A stretch of 23,488 nt of DNA from assembly GCA_910585485.1 (NCBI GenBank), contig CAJUEZ010000028.1, positions 1 through 23,488 of the forward strand, written 5' to 3'. The DNA comes from an uncultured Clostridia bacterium (GTDB lineage: Bacteria; Bacillota; Clostridia; UBA1381). Numbering within the stretch: the first letter of the stretch is position 1; every line of letters begins with the position of its first letter. Below the pieces are notes generated by a model that did no database searches, was not told the origin of the DNA, and was given only the letters and a program-made list of their open reading frames with translations. This document shows positions 8,306 to 17,101 of this stretch, piece after piece. The translations under genes were made by a program, and so were the position numbers.

Positions 8306-10054
8306 TTATCTTTTCTTTGTATCTATTTCTTCTTTTATAACCGAAATAAAGTCGTCAAGAGCCATTGCGCCCTTGTCACCTTCTTTTCTTGAACGCACCG
8401 AAACAGTATTGTTTTCAATATCCTTATCGCCTATTACAAGCATATACGGAATTTTTTCAAGCTGTGCTTCACGAAGCTTATATCCAAGCTTCTCGCTTCT
8501 GTCGTCAATCTCAATGCGAATAATTCCGCTTTCCTCCAAACGCTTCTTCACATCGTACACATAGTCAAGATGTCTGTCGGCAATCGGAAGCAGTTTTATC
8601 TGTACAGGGGCAAGCCATGTCGGGAATGCACCCGCATATTTCTCTATCAGAAGCGCAAGCGTTCTCTCGTAACAGCCGATTGATGTTCTGTGAATGATAT
8701 AAGGATTTTTCTTTGTTCCGTCCTTATCCACATATTCCATACCGAATTTTTCTGCGAGCATCTGGTCAACCTGTATTGTAATAAGAGTATCTTCCTTGCC
8801 ATGAACATTTTTTATCTGGATATCCAGCTTTGGTCCGTAAAACGCTGCTTCTCCGACACCTACATAATATTCAATACCAAGGTCGTCAAGGATAGTTTTC
8901 ATCACGCCCTGCGCTTCGTTCCATTGTTCTTCAGTACCTATATATTTTTCTCTGTTATCAGGATCCCACTGCGAGAAGCGGTAATAAACGTCCTCTTTCA
9001 ATCCAAGCGTGTCAAGCATATAATTAGTCAGTTCAAGACAGCCCTTAAACTCATCTTCAAGCTGTTCAGGAGTACACATAAGATGTCCCTCAGAAATTGT
9101 AAACTGACGTACTCTTATAAGTCCGTGCATTTCGCCGGACGCTTCATTTCTGAAAAGTGTAGATGTTTCATTTAATCGCATCGGTAAATCTCTGTAGGAG
9201 CGTCCTCTGTTGAGGAATGTCTGATATTGGAACGGACATGTCATAGGACGAAGTGCAAATACTTCCTTGTCTTTTTCCTCGTCACCGAGCACAAACATAC
9301 CGTCCTGATAGTGATCCCAATGCCCTGATATTTTATAAAGGTCACTTTTCGCCATCAGCGGAGTTTTTGTGAGCTGCCAGCCTCGCTTTTCCTCTTCGTC
9401 TTCTACCCAGCGCTGCAGAGTCTGAATTACTCTCGCACCCTTTGGAAGCATGATAGGTAAGCCTTGTCCGATATAATCAACCGTTGTAAATAGTTCAAGA
9501 TCACGTCCAAGCTTGTTGTGGTCACGTTTTTTCGCCTCTTCAAGCTGTTCTAAATGAGCGGCGAGGTCATCTTTGTTTGTAAATGCGGTACCGTAAATTC
9601 TCTGAAGCATTTTGTTCTTTTCATCACCTCTCCAGTATGCGCCCGTCGCGCTCAAAAGCTTATATGCTTTAACCTTACTGGTATAGTTCACATGAGGTCC
9701 GGCGCACAAATCAACAAAATCACCTTGCTTATAGAAAGAAATTGTCTCGCCTTCGGGAAGGTCATTTATAAGTTCCTGCTTGTATGGCTCGTCCTTCATA
9801 AGTTCAAGAGCCTCTGCTCTCGGTAGTTCAAAACGCTCAATTTTAAGATTTTCCTTCGCTATTTTTTTCATTTCCGCTTCAAGCGCGTCTAAATCCTCCC
9901 TTGTGAAGGAATGCTCAGTGTCAAAATCATAATAAAAGCCTGTGTCAATCGCAGGTCCTATTGCGAGCTTTGTATCAGGATACAATCTCTTTACAGCCTG
10001 CGCAAGAACGTGTGAGGCTGAGTGTCTTAGTGTTTGCAGTTCATTCATTTCCAT
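8306..10054 (-). CDS. thrS: Threonyl-tRNA synthetase lacking the TGS domain
   Basis: Charges tRNA-Thr with threonine. I place the start at ATG 10054 (582 residues), with AAAGGAAG eight bases upstream; the open frame extends to 10132 only because the T-box terminator lacks stops. The protein begins directly at the editing domain: His11 and His15 in HSASH, Cys117 and His121 in CAGPH. The roughly 60-residue N-terminal TGS domain of the usual ~640-residue enzyme is absent. The class II core has the zinc ligands (Cys in RPMTCPFQ, His in TISEGH, His in IIHRTSIG), motif 2 (FRNEASGEMHGLIRVRQF) and motif 3 (GCYERTLALLIEKY), followed by an anticodon-binding domain from about residue 480. Expression is set by the upstream T-box leader. 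Confidence 0.96.
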   Translation of the reverse strand: MEMNELQTLRHSASHVLAQAVKRLYPDTKLAIGPAIDTGFYYDFDTEHSFTREDLDALEAEMKKIAKENLKIERFELPRAEALELMKDEPYKQELINDLPEGETISFYKQGDFVDLCAGPHVNYTSKVKAYKLLSATGAYWRGDEKNKMLQRIYGTAFTNKDDLAAHLEQLEEAKKRDHNKLGRDLELFTTVDYIGQGLPIMLPKGARVIQTLQRWVEDEEEKRGWQLTKTPLMAKSDLYKISGHWDHYQDGMFVLGDEEKDKEVFALRPMTCPFQYQTFLNRGRSYRDLPMRLNETSTLFRNEASGEMHGLIRVRQFTISEGHLMCTPEQLEDEFKGCLELTNYMLDTLGLKEDVYYRFSQWDPDNREKYIGTEEQWNEAQGVMKTILDDLGIEYYVGVGEAAFYGPKLDIQIKNVHGKEDTLITIQVDQMLAEKFGMEYVDKDGTKKNPYIIHRTSIGCYERTLALLIEKYAGAFPTWLAPVQIKLLPIADRHLDYVYDVKKRLEESGIIRIEIDDRSEKLGYKLREAQLEKIPYMLVIGDKDIENNTVSVRSRKEGDKGAMALDDFISVIKEEIDTKKR

Positions 10055-10079
10055 TTTTATAACTTCCTTTTCTTTAATA

Positions 10080-10120
10080 TAAAATAAAAGCACCCCAAAA
10101 GCATAAAGCTTTAGGGGTGC
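10080..10120 (-). terminator. T-box regulated terminator before thrS
   Basis: The stem GCACCCC-A-AAAGC pairs with GCTTT-A-GGGGTGC (10090-10120) around a five-base loop and is followed on the minus strand by TTTTATTTTA. Its 5' arm lies next to the T-box sequence, as expected for the terminator/antiterminator switch. Confidence 0.92.
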
Positions 10121-10335
10121 AAAAATTTGCACGGTTCCACCCTAATTACGGCATATAATACCGTCACTTAGTTAAGTCTTTTTCGCAGACATACGGTATG
10201 CTTAATTGGAATGACCGTTCAGCATACTGCTCCGAAGTGGTATTCACCTTAAACCCGTCAAGGAATACTCACAGCCTACGATATTCCCTCTCTTATGACT
10301 TTTGCTTAAAGCTACTGTCTTCATCATTACGTTAA
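10084..10335 (-). promoter_or_regulatory. T-box leader of thrS (tRNA-Thr sensing)
   Basis: The minus-strand leader has the conserved T-box AGGGTGGAACCGTG (complement of 10130-10143), the sequence that pairs with the uncharged tRNA acceptor end. The 5' part forms a long Stem I beginning near GATGAAGACAGTAGC, with an AGAGAGGGAA segment; a candidate ACC threonine specifier (complement of 10239-10241) lies in GAATACCACTTC. A Stem III-like hairpin (ACGGTAT...GCCGT) lies before the T-box. Uncharged tRNA-Thr should favour the antiterminator and allow thrS transcription. The specifier position is read by eye and is the least certain part. Confidence 0.93.
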
Positions 10336-10339
10336 AAAT

Positions 10340-10368
10340 ATTTTAACACTGATTATTTATTTTGTCAA
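10340..10368 (-). promoter_or_regulatory. Promoter of the thrS T-box transcript
   Basis: TTGACA (complement of 10363-10368), a 17-base spacer and TAAAAT (complement of 10340-10345) form a near-consensus sigma-A promoter. It begins only four bases after the uvrA stop codon. Transcription should start near 10333 and give a leader of about 280 bases. Confidence 0.88.
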
Positions 10369-10372
10369 GAAG

Positions 10373-13195
10373 TTATTTTAGTATTTTTTTCAAATATTGA
10401 CCTGTATATGATTTTTCAACCTTTGCAACCTGTTCCGGAGTACCTGACGCTATAACCGTTCCGCCGTTATCGCCGCCCTCAGGTCCCATGTCTATTATAT
10501 AGTCAGCAGTCTTGATTACATCAAGATTATGTTCAATAACAACTACCGTGTTTCCGCCTTCAACTAATTTTTCAAGCACTTCTGTAAGTTTGTGAACATC
10601 GGCAGTATGAAGACCGGTTGTAGGCTCGTCCAGGATATAAATCGTCTGACCGGTGCTTCTTCTCGACAACTCCGTTGCAAGTTTCACGCGCTGCGCTTCT
10701 CCTCCTGAAAGTGTTGTTGAACTTTGTCCCAGTTTTATATATCCGAGTCCGACTTCCTGTAATGTTTCAAGTTTTCTGCGTATTTTCTGTATATTGGCAA
10801 AAAAGTCCACAGCTTCATCTACAGTCATTTCAAGCACTTCATAAATATTTTTCCCCTTATATTTTACCTCTAAAGTCTCTCGATTATACCTTTTGCCTTT
10901 ACACACTTCACAAGGCACAAATATATCCGCCAAAAAGTGCATTTCTATTTTTTTAATACCATCGCCGCTGCACGCTTCACAGCGACCGCCTTTGACATTA
11001 AAGCTGAATCTTCCCGCTTTATATCCGCGTATTTTTGCTTCATTTGTTGACGCAAATACCTCTCGTATATCATTAAACAAGTTGGTGTATGTCGCGGGAT
11101 TTGAACGCGGTGTGCGTCCAATCGGAGACTGATCTATCGCTATAATTTTGTCAAGTTGTTCTACACCCTTAATCTCTTTGTGTTCGCCCGCATGCGTTCT
11201 TGCTCTGTTTAACACATGCGCCAGCTTCTTATATAGAATTTCGTTTATAAGCGATGATTTTCCTGAACCCGAAACTCCTGTAACACACGTCATTACTCCT
11301 GTAGGGATTTTTACGTTTATATTTTTCAGATTATTTTCTTTTGCTCCTTTAATCTCCAGCCACCCAAAAGGTTTTCTGCGTTTTGAAGGTACTTCTATTT
11401 TTAACTCACCGCTTAAATACTTACCGGTTACGGAACGAGATGATTTTATAATATCATCCACACTTCCTATTCCCACTAACTCACCACCGTGCACACCGGC
11501 TCCCGGGCCTATATCCACAATATAATCAGCCGCATACATAGTGTCAGTATCGTGTTCAACCACTATAACAGTATTTCCAAGGTCTCTGAGATGTTTTAGT
11601 GTCCCTATAAGCCTGTCATTGTCCCTTTGATGAAGTCCGATACTGGGCTCATCAAGAATATACAGTACTCCCATGAGTCCTGAACCAATCTGAGTTGCAA
11701 GACGGATTCTCTGCGCCTCTCCTCCCGACAGCGTTCCTGACGAACGTGAGAGAGTAAGATAATCAAGTCCGACATCAAGCAGAAATTGCAACCTTGCTTT
11801 AATCTCCTTAACAACCTGTGATACAATCATCATTTCTCGGTCGGTAAGGTTAAGAGCGTTTATAAACTCCATTTCTTTACGTATTGGCATTTGCGTAAAT
11901 TCGTATATATTAAGTCCGTTTACAGTAACGCCAAGCACCTCATCACTCAAACGCGCTCCGTGACACTTGGGACATACTACATCATTTACATACCGTTCAA
12001 TATCATTTTTAACATAATCATAGGAATTAGCGTTATATCGCCTTTCAAGATTTGTTATAATGCCCTCAAACGGAGCCGTATACGTTCCATTTCCGTAACC
12101 GCGCTCATATTCAAGTTTCAGCTTCTCTTCTCCTGTGCCATAAAGAACTATATCTTTTATTTTATCGGGCAAATCTTTATATGGAGTGTTAATATCAAAT
12201 CCATAGTGCTTTGCAAGCGCAGTGAAATACATATATGCCATTGAATCTGTTTTATTAGCGTTTGCCCATCCTGTAGCCGAAATTGCCCCTTCAATAAGGC
12301 TTAAATTTTCATCAACAATAACGAGATTGGGATCAATTTTGGAAAGCGCGCCAAGGCCGTCGCAATGAGAACAAGCGCCATAAGGATTATTGAACGAAAA
12401 CAATCTGGGAGCCAGTTCCTGAAAACTCATACCACAGTCATCACATGCAAAGTTTTGGCTGAAAGACATAATTTCGCCGTCTATTATTTCAACAAGAACT
12501 ATATCTCCCGTAAGTGAAATTGCCGTTTCCAAAGAATCTGTAAGCCTCTGAGTGATATTATCCCGTATTACAAGTCGGTCAATAATTATTTCTATGTTAT
12601 GCTTATGGGTTTTCTTTAACTCTATTTCTTCGCTCAGGTCATATTGTACTCCATCGACCTTTACGCGTACATATCCGCTCTTTTGAGCATTTTCAAAGAC
12701 CTTTTTATGCTCACCCTTCTTTCCTCGAACAACCGGTGCTAAAATTTGAATCTTTGTGCCATTTTCCAACGACAAGATTGAATCGACAATTTGGTCAATA
12801 CTTTGTTTCTTAACTTCTTTGCCGCATTTAGGACAATGCGGGATTCCTATTCTCGCATATAACAGCCTTAAATAATCATATATTTCTGTTACAGTTCCAA
12901 CAGTTGAACGCGGATTTTTTGACGTTGTTTTTTGGTCAATACTTATCGCCGGTGACAACCCTTCAATATAGTCAACATCGGGTTTATCCATTTGACCGAG
13001 AAACATTCGCGCGTAAGAAGATAAAGATTCCACATATCTTCTTTGTCCTTCAGCGTAAATTGTGTCAAATGCGAGAGATGATTTTCCGGAGCCGGAAAGT
13101 CCCGTAAGAACAACAAGTTTTTCACGAGGGATTGTTAAATCTATATTTTTTAAATTATGTTCTCTCGCGCCTTTTATTATAATGTCTTTTTCCAT
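10373..13195 (-). CDS. uvrA: Excinuclease ABC subunit A
   Basis: Damage-recognition ATPase of nucleotide excision repair; it loads UvrB onto lesions. At 940 residues it is full length. It contains two ABC ATPase modules: Walker A GLSGSGKS at 32-39 and GVSGSGKS in the second half, with signature LSGGEAQR and LDEPSIGLH / LDEPTTGLH. Zinc-binding Cys pairs are CPKC and CDDCG...CSHCDG in the first half and CEACSGDG...CEVCKGKR in the second. An AGAGG site lies nine bases before the ATG. It follows the 129-residue gene by 13 bases and is the last gene of the rex-led run; no terminator is seen between it and the thrS promoter. Confidence 0.98.
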   Translation of the reverse strand: MEKDIIIKGAREHNLKNIDLTIPREKLVVLTGLSGSGKSSLAFDTIYAEGQRRYVESLSSYARMFLGQMDKPDVDYIEGLSPAISIDQKTTSKNPRSTVGTVTEIYDYLRLLYARIGIPHCPKCGKEVKKQSIDQIVDSILSLENGTKIQILAPVVRGKKGEHKKVFENAQKSGYVRVKVDGVQYDLSEEIELKKTHKHNIEIIIDRLVIRDNITQRLTDSLETAISLTGDIVLVEIIDGEIMSFSQNFACDDCGMSFQELAPRLFSFNNPYGACSHCDGLGALSKIDPNLVIVDENLSLIEGAISATGWANANKTDSMAYMYFTALAKHYGFDINTPYKDLPDKIKDIVLYGTGEEKLKLEYERGYGNGTYTAPFEGIITNLERRYNANSYDYVKNDIERYVNDVVCPKCHGARLSDEVLGVTVNGLNIYEFTQMPIRKEMEFINALNLTDREMMIVSQVVKEIKARLQFLLDVGLDYLTLSRSSGTLSGGEAQRIRLATQIGSGLMGVLYILDEPSIGLHQRDNDRLIGTLKHLRDLGNTVIVVEHDTDTMYAADYIVDIGPGAGVHGGELVGIGSVDDIIKSSRSVTGKYLSGELKIEVPSKRRKPFGWLEIKGAKENNLKNINVKIPTGVMTCVTGVSGSGKSSLINEILYKKLAHVLNRARTHAGEHKEIKGVEQLDKIIAIDQSPIGRTPRSNPATYTNLFNDIREVFASTNEAKIRGYKAGRFSFNVKGGRCEACSGDGIKKIEMHFLADIFVPCEVCKGKRYNRETLEVKYKGKNIYEVLEMTVDEAVDFFANIQKIRRKLETLQEVGLGYIKLGQSSTTLSGGEAQRVKLATELSRRSTGQTIYILDEPTTGLHTADVHKLTEVLEKLVEGGNTVVVIEHNLDVIKTADYIIDMGPEGGDNGGTVIASGTPEQVAKVEKSYTGQYLKKILK

Positions 13196-13208
13196 GATTA
13201 AATACCTC

Positions 13209-13598
13209 TTATTGCAAATAGCATGTGCCCAATTCTTTTTGTCTTATAAGCACTCCTTGCCTCTCCTCCATAGCAATTTTGTAATCCTCTATCATTAATT
13301 GTGTGAAAATATTCTCAATCAGAGGGTGCTCGGAATGTATCAGCGTTGCAGTGTTTACTATTTCAAGCCTGTTAGATTCGTCAAATTCTCTGATATCAAT
13401 AATCTCGGCAGTTTGTCCTGTCTCATTTTTTATAATCTGCTCAACATTGTATATTTCCTGCATCGTTATATTCCTGTCGCAAAAACATATAAAACTGATA
13501 ATCCCATCATTCTCAAGCATATAAATAATAGGCGTGAGAATGTTTTGAGAAATAATTTTCACCATTTTTTCTGTTATTTCTGACGTCATATTATTCAC
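13209..13598 (-). CDS. Small protein of unknown function between uvrB and uvrA
   Basis: A 129-residue soluble acidic protein that I do not recognise with certainty. The start is either GTG 13598, overlapping the uvrB stop, or ATG 13589, which follows the stop by one base; neither has a strong ribosome binding site, so coupling to uvrB is likely. The middle and C-terminal part (EIIDIREFDESNRLEIV, then LIHSEHPLI, IEDY and EERQG) recalls the C-terminal part of MNT-type minimal nucleotidyltransferases (VDLVDL...G.LIY). The catalytic GS-x-DxD motif of that family is absent, so an inactive or highly diverged relative is possible. No membrane segment or signal peptide is visible. Its location suggests co-expression with excision repair; a role there is not shown. 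Confidence 0.75.
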   Translation of the reverse strand: MNNMTSEITEKMVKIISQNILTPIIYMLENDGIISFICFCDRNITMQEIYNVEQIIKNETGQTAEIIDIREFDESNRLEIVNTATLIHSEHPLIENIFTQLMIEDYKIAMEERQGVLIRQKELGTCYLQ

Positions 13599-15555
13599 TC
13601 ATTTCTTTTTCTAATTTTCTTATTCTGTCTCGAAGTACCGCCGCTTCTTCAAATTCAAGATTATCAGCAGCTTTTATCATTTTTGCTTCGAGTTCTGCAA
13701 TCAGCTTTTCATAATTTATTATATTCTTATCCGCCGCTTTTTCTTCACTGTCTACACTCTTCATAGATTCAATTATGTCGCGGATTTCCTTCTTTATTGT
13801 TTTCGGAACAATACCATGCGCTTGATTGAATTCCTGTTGGATTTTTCTTCGGCGTTCAGTTTCGTCGATAGCTCGGCGCATTGAGCTGGTTATAGTATCG
13901 GCATACATAATAACCTGACCTTCACTGTTACGCGCGGCGCGCCCGATTGTTTGTATAAGGGACATTTCGCTTCGCAAAAAACCCTCTTTGTCCGCGTCAA
14001 GTATAGCCACAAGTGCAACCTCGGGAATATCAAGTCCCTCTCTTAAAAGATTAATTCCGACAAGCACATCAAATTCTCCCATGCGCAAATCTTTAATAAT
14101 TTCCGTACGCTCTATTGTGCTTATATCAGAGTGCATATATCGAACTTTAATTCCAACTCCTGTAAGGTAATCCGTCAAATCCTCAGCCATACGTTTTGTA
14201 AGAGTCGTAACAAGCGTTCTAAAGCCTTTTTCTGTACGTTTCCTTATCTCCCCTATTAAATCATCAATTTGATTTTTAGTTGGCTTTACAAATATTTCAG
14301 GGTCAAGAAGTCCGGTTGGACGTATTACCTGCTCGGCAATTATATTAGAATGCTCTTTTTCATAGTCTGCCGGAGTAGCGCTTGTAAATATCACTTGACA
14401 AAGCCGCTGCTCAAATTCCTCAAACTTAAGAGGTCTGTTATCAGCCGCGCTCGGCAGACGAAAACCATAATTTATAAGTGTTTCTTTTCTTGCCCTATCT
14501 CCATTATACATTGCCCGAACCTGAGGAACAGTCACATGCGACTCGTCTATTATCATCAGATAATCTTCAGGGAAATAGTCGAGCAGCGTATACGGGGCAC
14601 TCCCCTTTTCGCGTCCGCTTATATGTCTTGAATAGTTTTCGATACCTTGACAAAAACCTATTTCCTGCATCATTTCAAGGTCATAAAGCGTGCGCTGTTC
14701 AATACGTTGAGCTTCTATTAATAAATCGCGTTCCTTGAAATATCTGACTTGTTCTCGCATCTCAGCCTCAATCGCGGATAATGCCATTCTCATCTTATCA
14801 TTGGTTGTTACATAATGCGAAGCTGGAGAAATCACAGCATGCTGTCTCACTCCTACGATTTCACCGGTAACAACATTCACCTCGCATATCCTCTCTATCT
14901 CATCGCCAAAAAATTCGACGCGTATAGCGTTTTCTCCATTATTTGAAGGGAAAATTTCAACAACATCACCGCGAACTCTGAATTTATTTCTTACAAAATT
15001 AATATCATTTCTTTCATACTGCATAGCGACAAGCTTTTTAAGCAGTTCATCCCTGTCCTTTTCCATACCGACACGCAGTGAAAGCATAAGATTTTTATAG
15101 TCTTCGGGATCTCCCAAACCATATATACATGACACGCTTGCGACAATAATAACATCTTTTCTTTCCAAAAGAGCAAAAGTAGCGCTATGACGCAATTTGT
15201 CTATTTCCTCGTTTGTCATAGCGTTTTTCTCAATAAAAGTATCTGTCTGCGGAATATACGCTTCCGGCTGATAGTAATCATAATATGACACAAAAAATTC
15301 AACACAGTTATTCGGAAAAAACTCTTTAAACTCACTGCAAAGCTGAGCCGCAAGTGTTTTGTTATGTGCCAAAACTATCGTAGGCTTATTTACCTGAGCA
15401 ATGATATTCGCCATAGTAAATGTTTTTCCGCTTCCTGTAACACCAAGCAAAGTCTGAAATTTTTCCCCGTTATTAATTCCGTTTACCAAAGTATTTATCG
15501 CTTTAGGCTGGTCTCCCTGCGGCGTAAATTCTGATACCAATTCAAACTTGTCCAT
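13591..15555 (-). CDS. uvrB: Excinuclease ABC subunit B
   Basis: Helicase-like damage verification subunit of nucleotide excision repair. It is 654 residues, full length. It has Walker A GVTGSGKT at 38-45, the YYDYYQPEAYIP beta-hairpin region, the DESH box, helicase motifs with TSATPADYE and QTIGRAARN, and a C-terminal UVR coiled-coil domain (about 615-650, LEFEEAAVLRDRI) that contacts UvrC. AGGAAGGG lies just before the ATG. The gene begins 34 bases after the P-loop/Asp23 gene and overlaps or abuts the small unknown gene ahead of uvrA. Confidence 0.98.
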   Translation of the reverse strand: MDKFELVSEFTPQGDQPKAINTLVNGINNGEKFQTLLGVTGSGKTFTMANIIAQVNKPTIVLAHNKTLAAQLCSEFKEFFPNNCVEFFVSYYDYYQPEAYIPQTDTFIEKNAMTNEEIDKLRHSATFALLERKDVIIVASVSCIYGLGDPEDYKNLMLSLRVGMEKDRDELLKKLVAMQYERNDINFVRNKFRVRGDVVEIFPSNNGENAIRVEFFGDEIERICEVNVVTGEIVGVRQHAVISPASHYVTTNDKMRMALSAIEAEMREQVRYFKERDLLIEAQRIEQRTLYDLEMMQEIGFCQGIENYSRHISGREKGSAPYTLLDYFPEDYLMIIDESHVTVPQVRAMYNGDRARKETLINYGFRLPSAADNRPLKFEEFEQRLCQVIFTSATPADYEKEHSNIIAEQVIRPTGLLDPEIFVKPTKNQIDDLIGEIRKRTEKGFRTLVTTLTKRMAEDLTDYLTGVGIKVRYMHSDISTIERTEIIKDLRMGEFDVLVGINLLREGLDIPEVALVAILDADKEGFLRSEMSLIQTIGRAARNSEGQVIMYADTITSSMRRAIDETERRRKIQQEFNQAHGIVPKTIKKEIRDIIESMKSVDSEEKAADKNIINYEKLIAELEAKMIKAADNLEFEEAAVLRDRIRKLEKEMSE

Positions 15556-15589
15556 TCGGATTCCCTTCCTGATATTTTAGAGACAAATA

Positions 15590-16414
15590 TTATTCATCCG
15601 CTTTTTTTAGATTTTTTATAAGAATATTTACACGTCTTGCATTAACTGAAGTATACTGTTCAACATTATCCCTTACGGCAAGCTGAATTTTTCTGCATAC
15701 TTCAAAAACATTGCAGCCATACTGCAAAATCACAGTCATATCAATATGAACACCGTGTCCCGTTTTTCTGAGATTTATATTTTGAATTTTCTCCAACTCA
15801 GATATTTTGTTTGCTTCATGTATAGCAATTTCATTTATCACATTGTCGGAAATTATGTAATCACCCATATAACTGAATGTAGGGCGCACAATAGATTTAT
15901 CAGCCTCCGCAGTTGGAATCTGAGCATCAAGATTTTTTTGAAAGCGCCTTAACGGGTGAAGAAAGAATCCCGAAAATTCTTTTTTAATTTCAAAAGTCGG
16001 CACCGGAATAACGTGCTTACCTTCAACTCTTCTCATCCGAAGAGCCATCTGCATCTCTTCATCTGTGGCAACATCCTCTATGCGTATAATTTCCGAAATT
16101 GTTCCGACACCTAAATTTTTTGCAATTTTATTTACCATACCGTCTGACGTTCCTAAAATCATAAGGCATTGTATGTTATATTTTCCTAAAGCATTTTTTA
16201 CATCTTTTACCTGTTTAGGATTCATAAACAGCGCATGTTTAACAGATGCAATCTTTGTTGCCTCTTTTTTTGCCGAAGAACCTGCTATAACCTTTCCGTG
16301 AGAAATCAATAGTCCATCATCAATAATAGCGTCCGCGCCGTATTTTTGCGATACCATAACACTTCTATAACTTTTACCCGTTCCGCTCGGACCAACGAAT
16401 GCAATAACTTTCAT
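15590..16414 (-). CDS. P-loop NTPase fused to an Asp23/Gls24 domain
   Basis: A 274-residue cytosolic protein of two parts. Residues 1-140 form a P-loop NTPase-like domain with Walker A GPSGTGKS at 8-15 and a possible acidic strand at IIRIEDVA. Residues about 180-270 resemble the Asp23/Gls24 (alkaline shock) family, with INEIAIHEANKI, then GVHIDMTVILQYGCNV and VARRVN-like ends (SVNARRVNILI). Asp23 proteins occur in cell envelope stress responses and near fatty-acid genes, so an ATP-dependent envelope or stress role is possible but unproven. The gene lies 15 bases after rex and 34 before uvrB, within one transcription unit. A CGGAG site precedes the ATG by nine bases. Confidence 0.8.
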   Translation of the reverse strand: MKVIAFVGPSGTGKSYRSVMVSQKYGADAIIDDGLLISHGKVIAGSSAKKEATKIASVKHALFMNPKQVKDVKNALGKYNIQCLMILGTSDGMVNKIAKNLGVGTISEIIRIEDVATDEEMQMALRMRRVEGKHVIPVPTFEIKKEFSGFFLHPLRRFQKNLDAQIPTAEADKSIVRPTFSYMGDYIISDNVINEIAIHEANKISELEKIQNINLRKTGHGVHIDMTVILQYGCNVFEVCRKIQLAVRDNVEQYTSVNARRVNILIKNLKKADE

Positions 16415-16429
16415 AATAACAATCTCCGA

Positions 16430-17068
16430 TTAATTCTTATTTGTCTTGATTTTATATGACAAAGTCATAAGAGAATCGGACAAATGCACATTCTCAACCG
16501 CAACCTCTTTATCAAAATTAAGTTCTGTATATGAGAAATTCATAAGTCCCTTCACTCCGCATTTTACCAATCTTTCGGCTGTTTCAACAACAGCCGCCTT
16601 AGGAACTGTCAAGATGCCTATATCCACTCTGTTTTCTGAAAGAAATTCTTCGAGAGAATCTATAGACATGACATCAATCCCACTGATAGATGTACCGATA
16701 ATATTCGGATCATTATCAAATATGCCAACAAGTTTAAAACCTCTTTTTTCAAAGGTGTCATGACTTGCCAGGGCTCTTCCAAGATTTCCGGCGCCTATTA
16801 TGACTGTTGTATCGCCGTCATTAAGCCCAAGAATTTCACCTATTTCACTGTAAAGATACTCAACATTATATCCGTAACCCTGTTGTCCAAAACCTCCGAA
16901 ATAATTAAAATCCTGCCGAATCTGAGACGCTGTAACATTCATTTTTACACTCAGCGCATTAGATGAAATACGCTTAATATCCTGATTAAGAAGTTCGCCG
17001 AGGTATCTGTAATATCTGGGAAGACGCCTTACTACAACGGCTGGCACTTTTTTCTCGTTATCACTCAT
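16430..17068 (-). CDS. rex: Redox-sensing transcriptional repressor Rex
   Basis: A DNA-binding repressor that senses the NADH/NAD+ ratio and in clostridia controls fermentation and related genes. It is 212 residues, the usual length. The N-terminal winged helix spans about 8-80 (RRLPRYYRYL, TASQIRQDF, GGFGQQGYGY), followed by a Rossmann fold with GAGNLGRAL at 92-100 and IFDNDP. The C-terminal dimerisation helix (SDSLMTLSYKI) is present. It heads a run of five genes with tiny gaps. The ribosome binding site is GAGAGG, nine bases before the ATG. Confidence 0.97.
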   Translation of the reverse strand: MSDNEKKVPAVVVRRLPRYYRYLGELLNQDIKRISSNALSVKMNVTASQIRQDFNYFGGFGQQGYGYNVEYLYSEIGEILGLNDGDTTVIIGAGNLGRALASHDTFEKRGFKLVGIFDNDPNIIGTSISGIDVMSIDSLEEFLSENRVDIGILTVPKAAVVETAERLVKCGVKGLMNFSYTELNFDKEVAVENVHLSDSLMTLSYKIKTNKN

Positions 17069-17101
17069 ATTTTTAGACCTCTCGTTAATTATATGTCAAT
17101 A

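Noticed and set aside
10055..10132. N-terminal extension of thrS to 10132
   Set aside because: It lies wholly within the T-box terminator region; a good ribosome binding site and the editing domain both support ATG 10054.
11891..12244. Plus-strand open frames inside uvrA, uvrB, ligA and thrS
   Set aside because: They are shadows: no ribosome binding sites, low-complexity antisense composition, and they lie within strongly conserved genes on the other strand.
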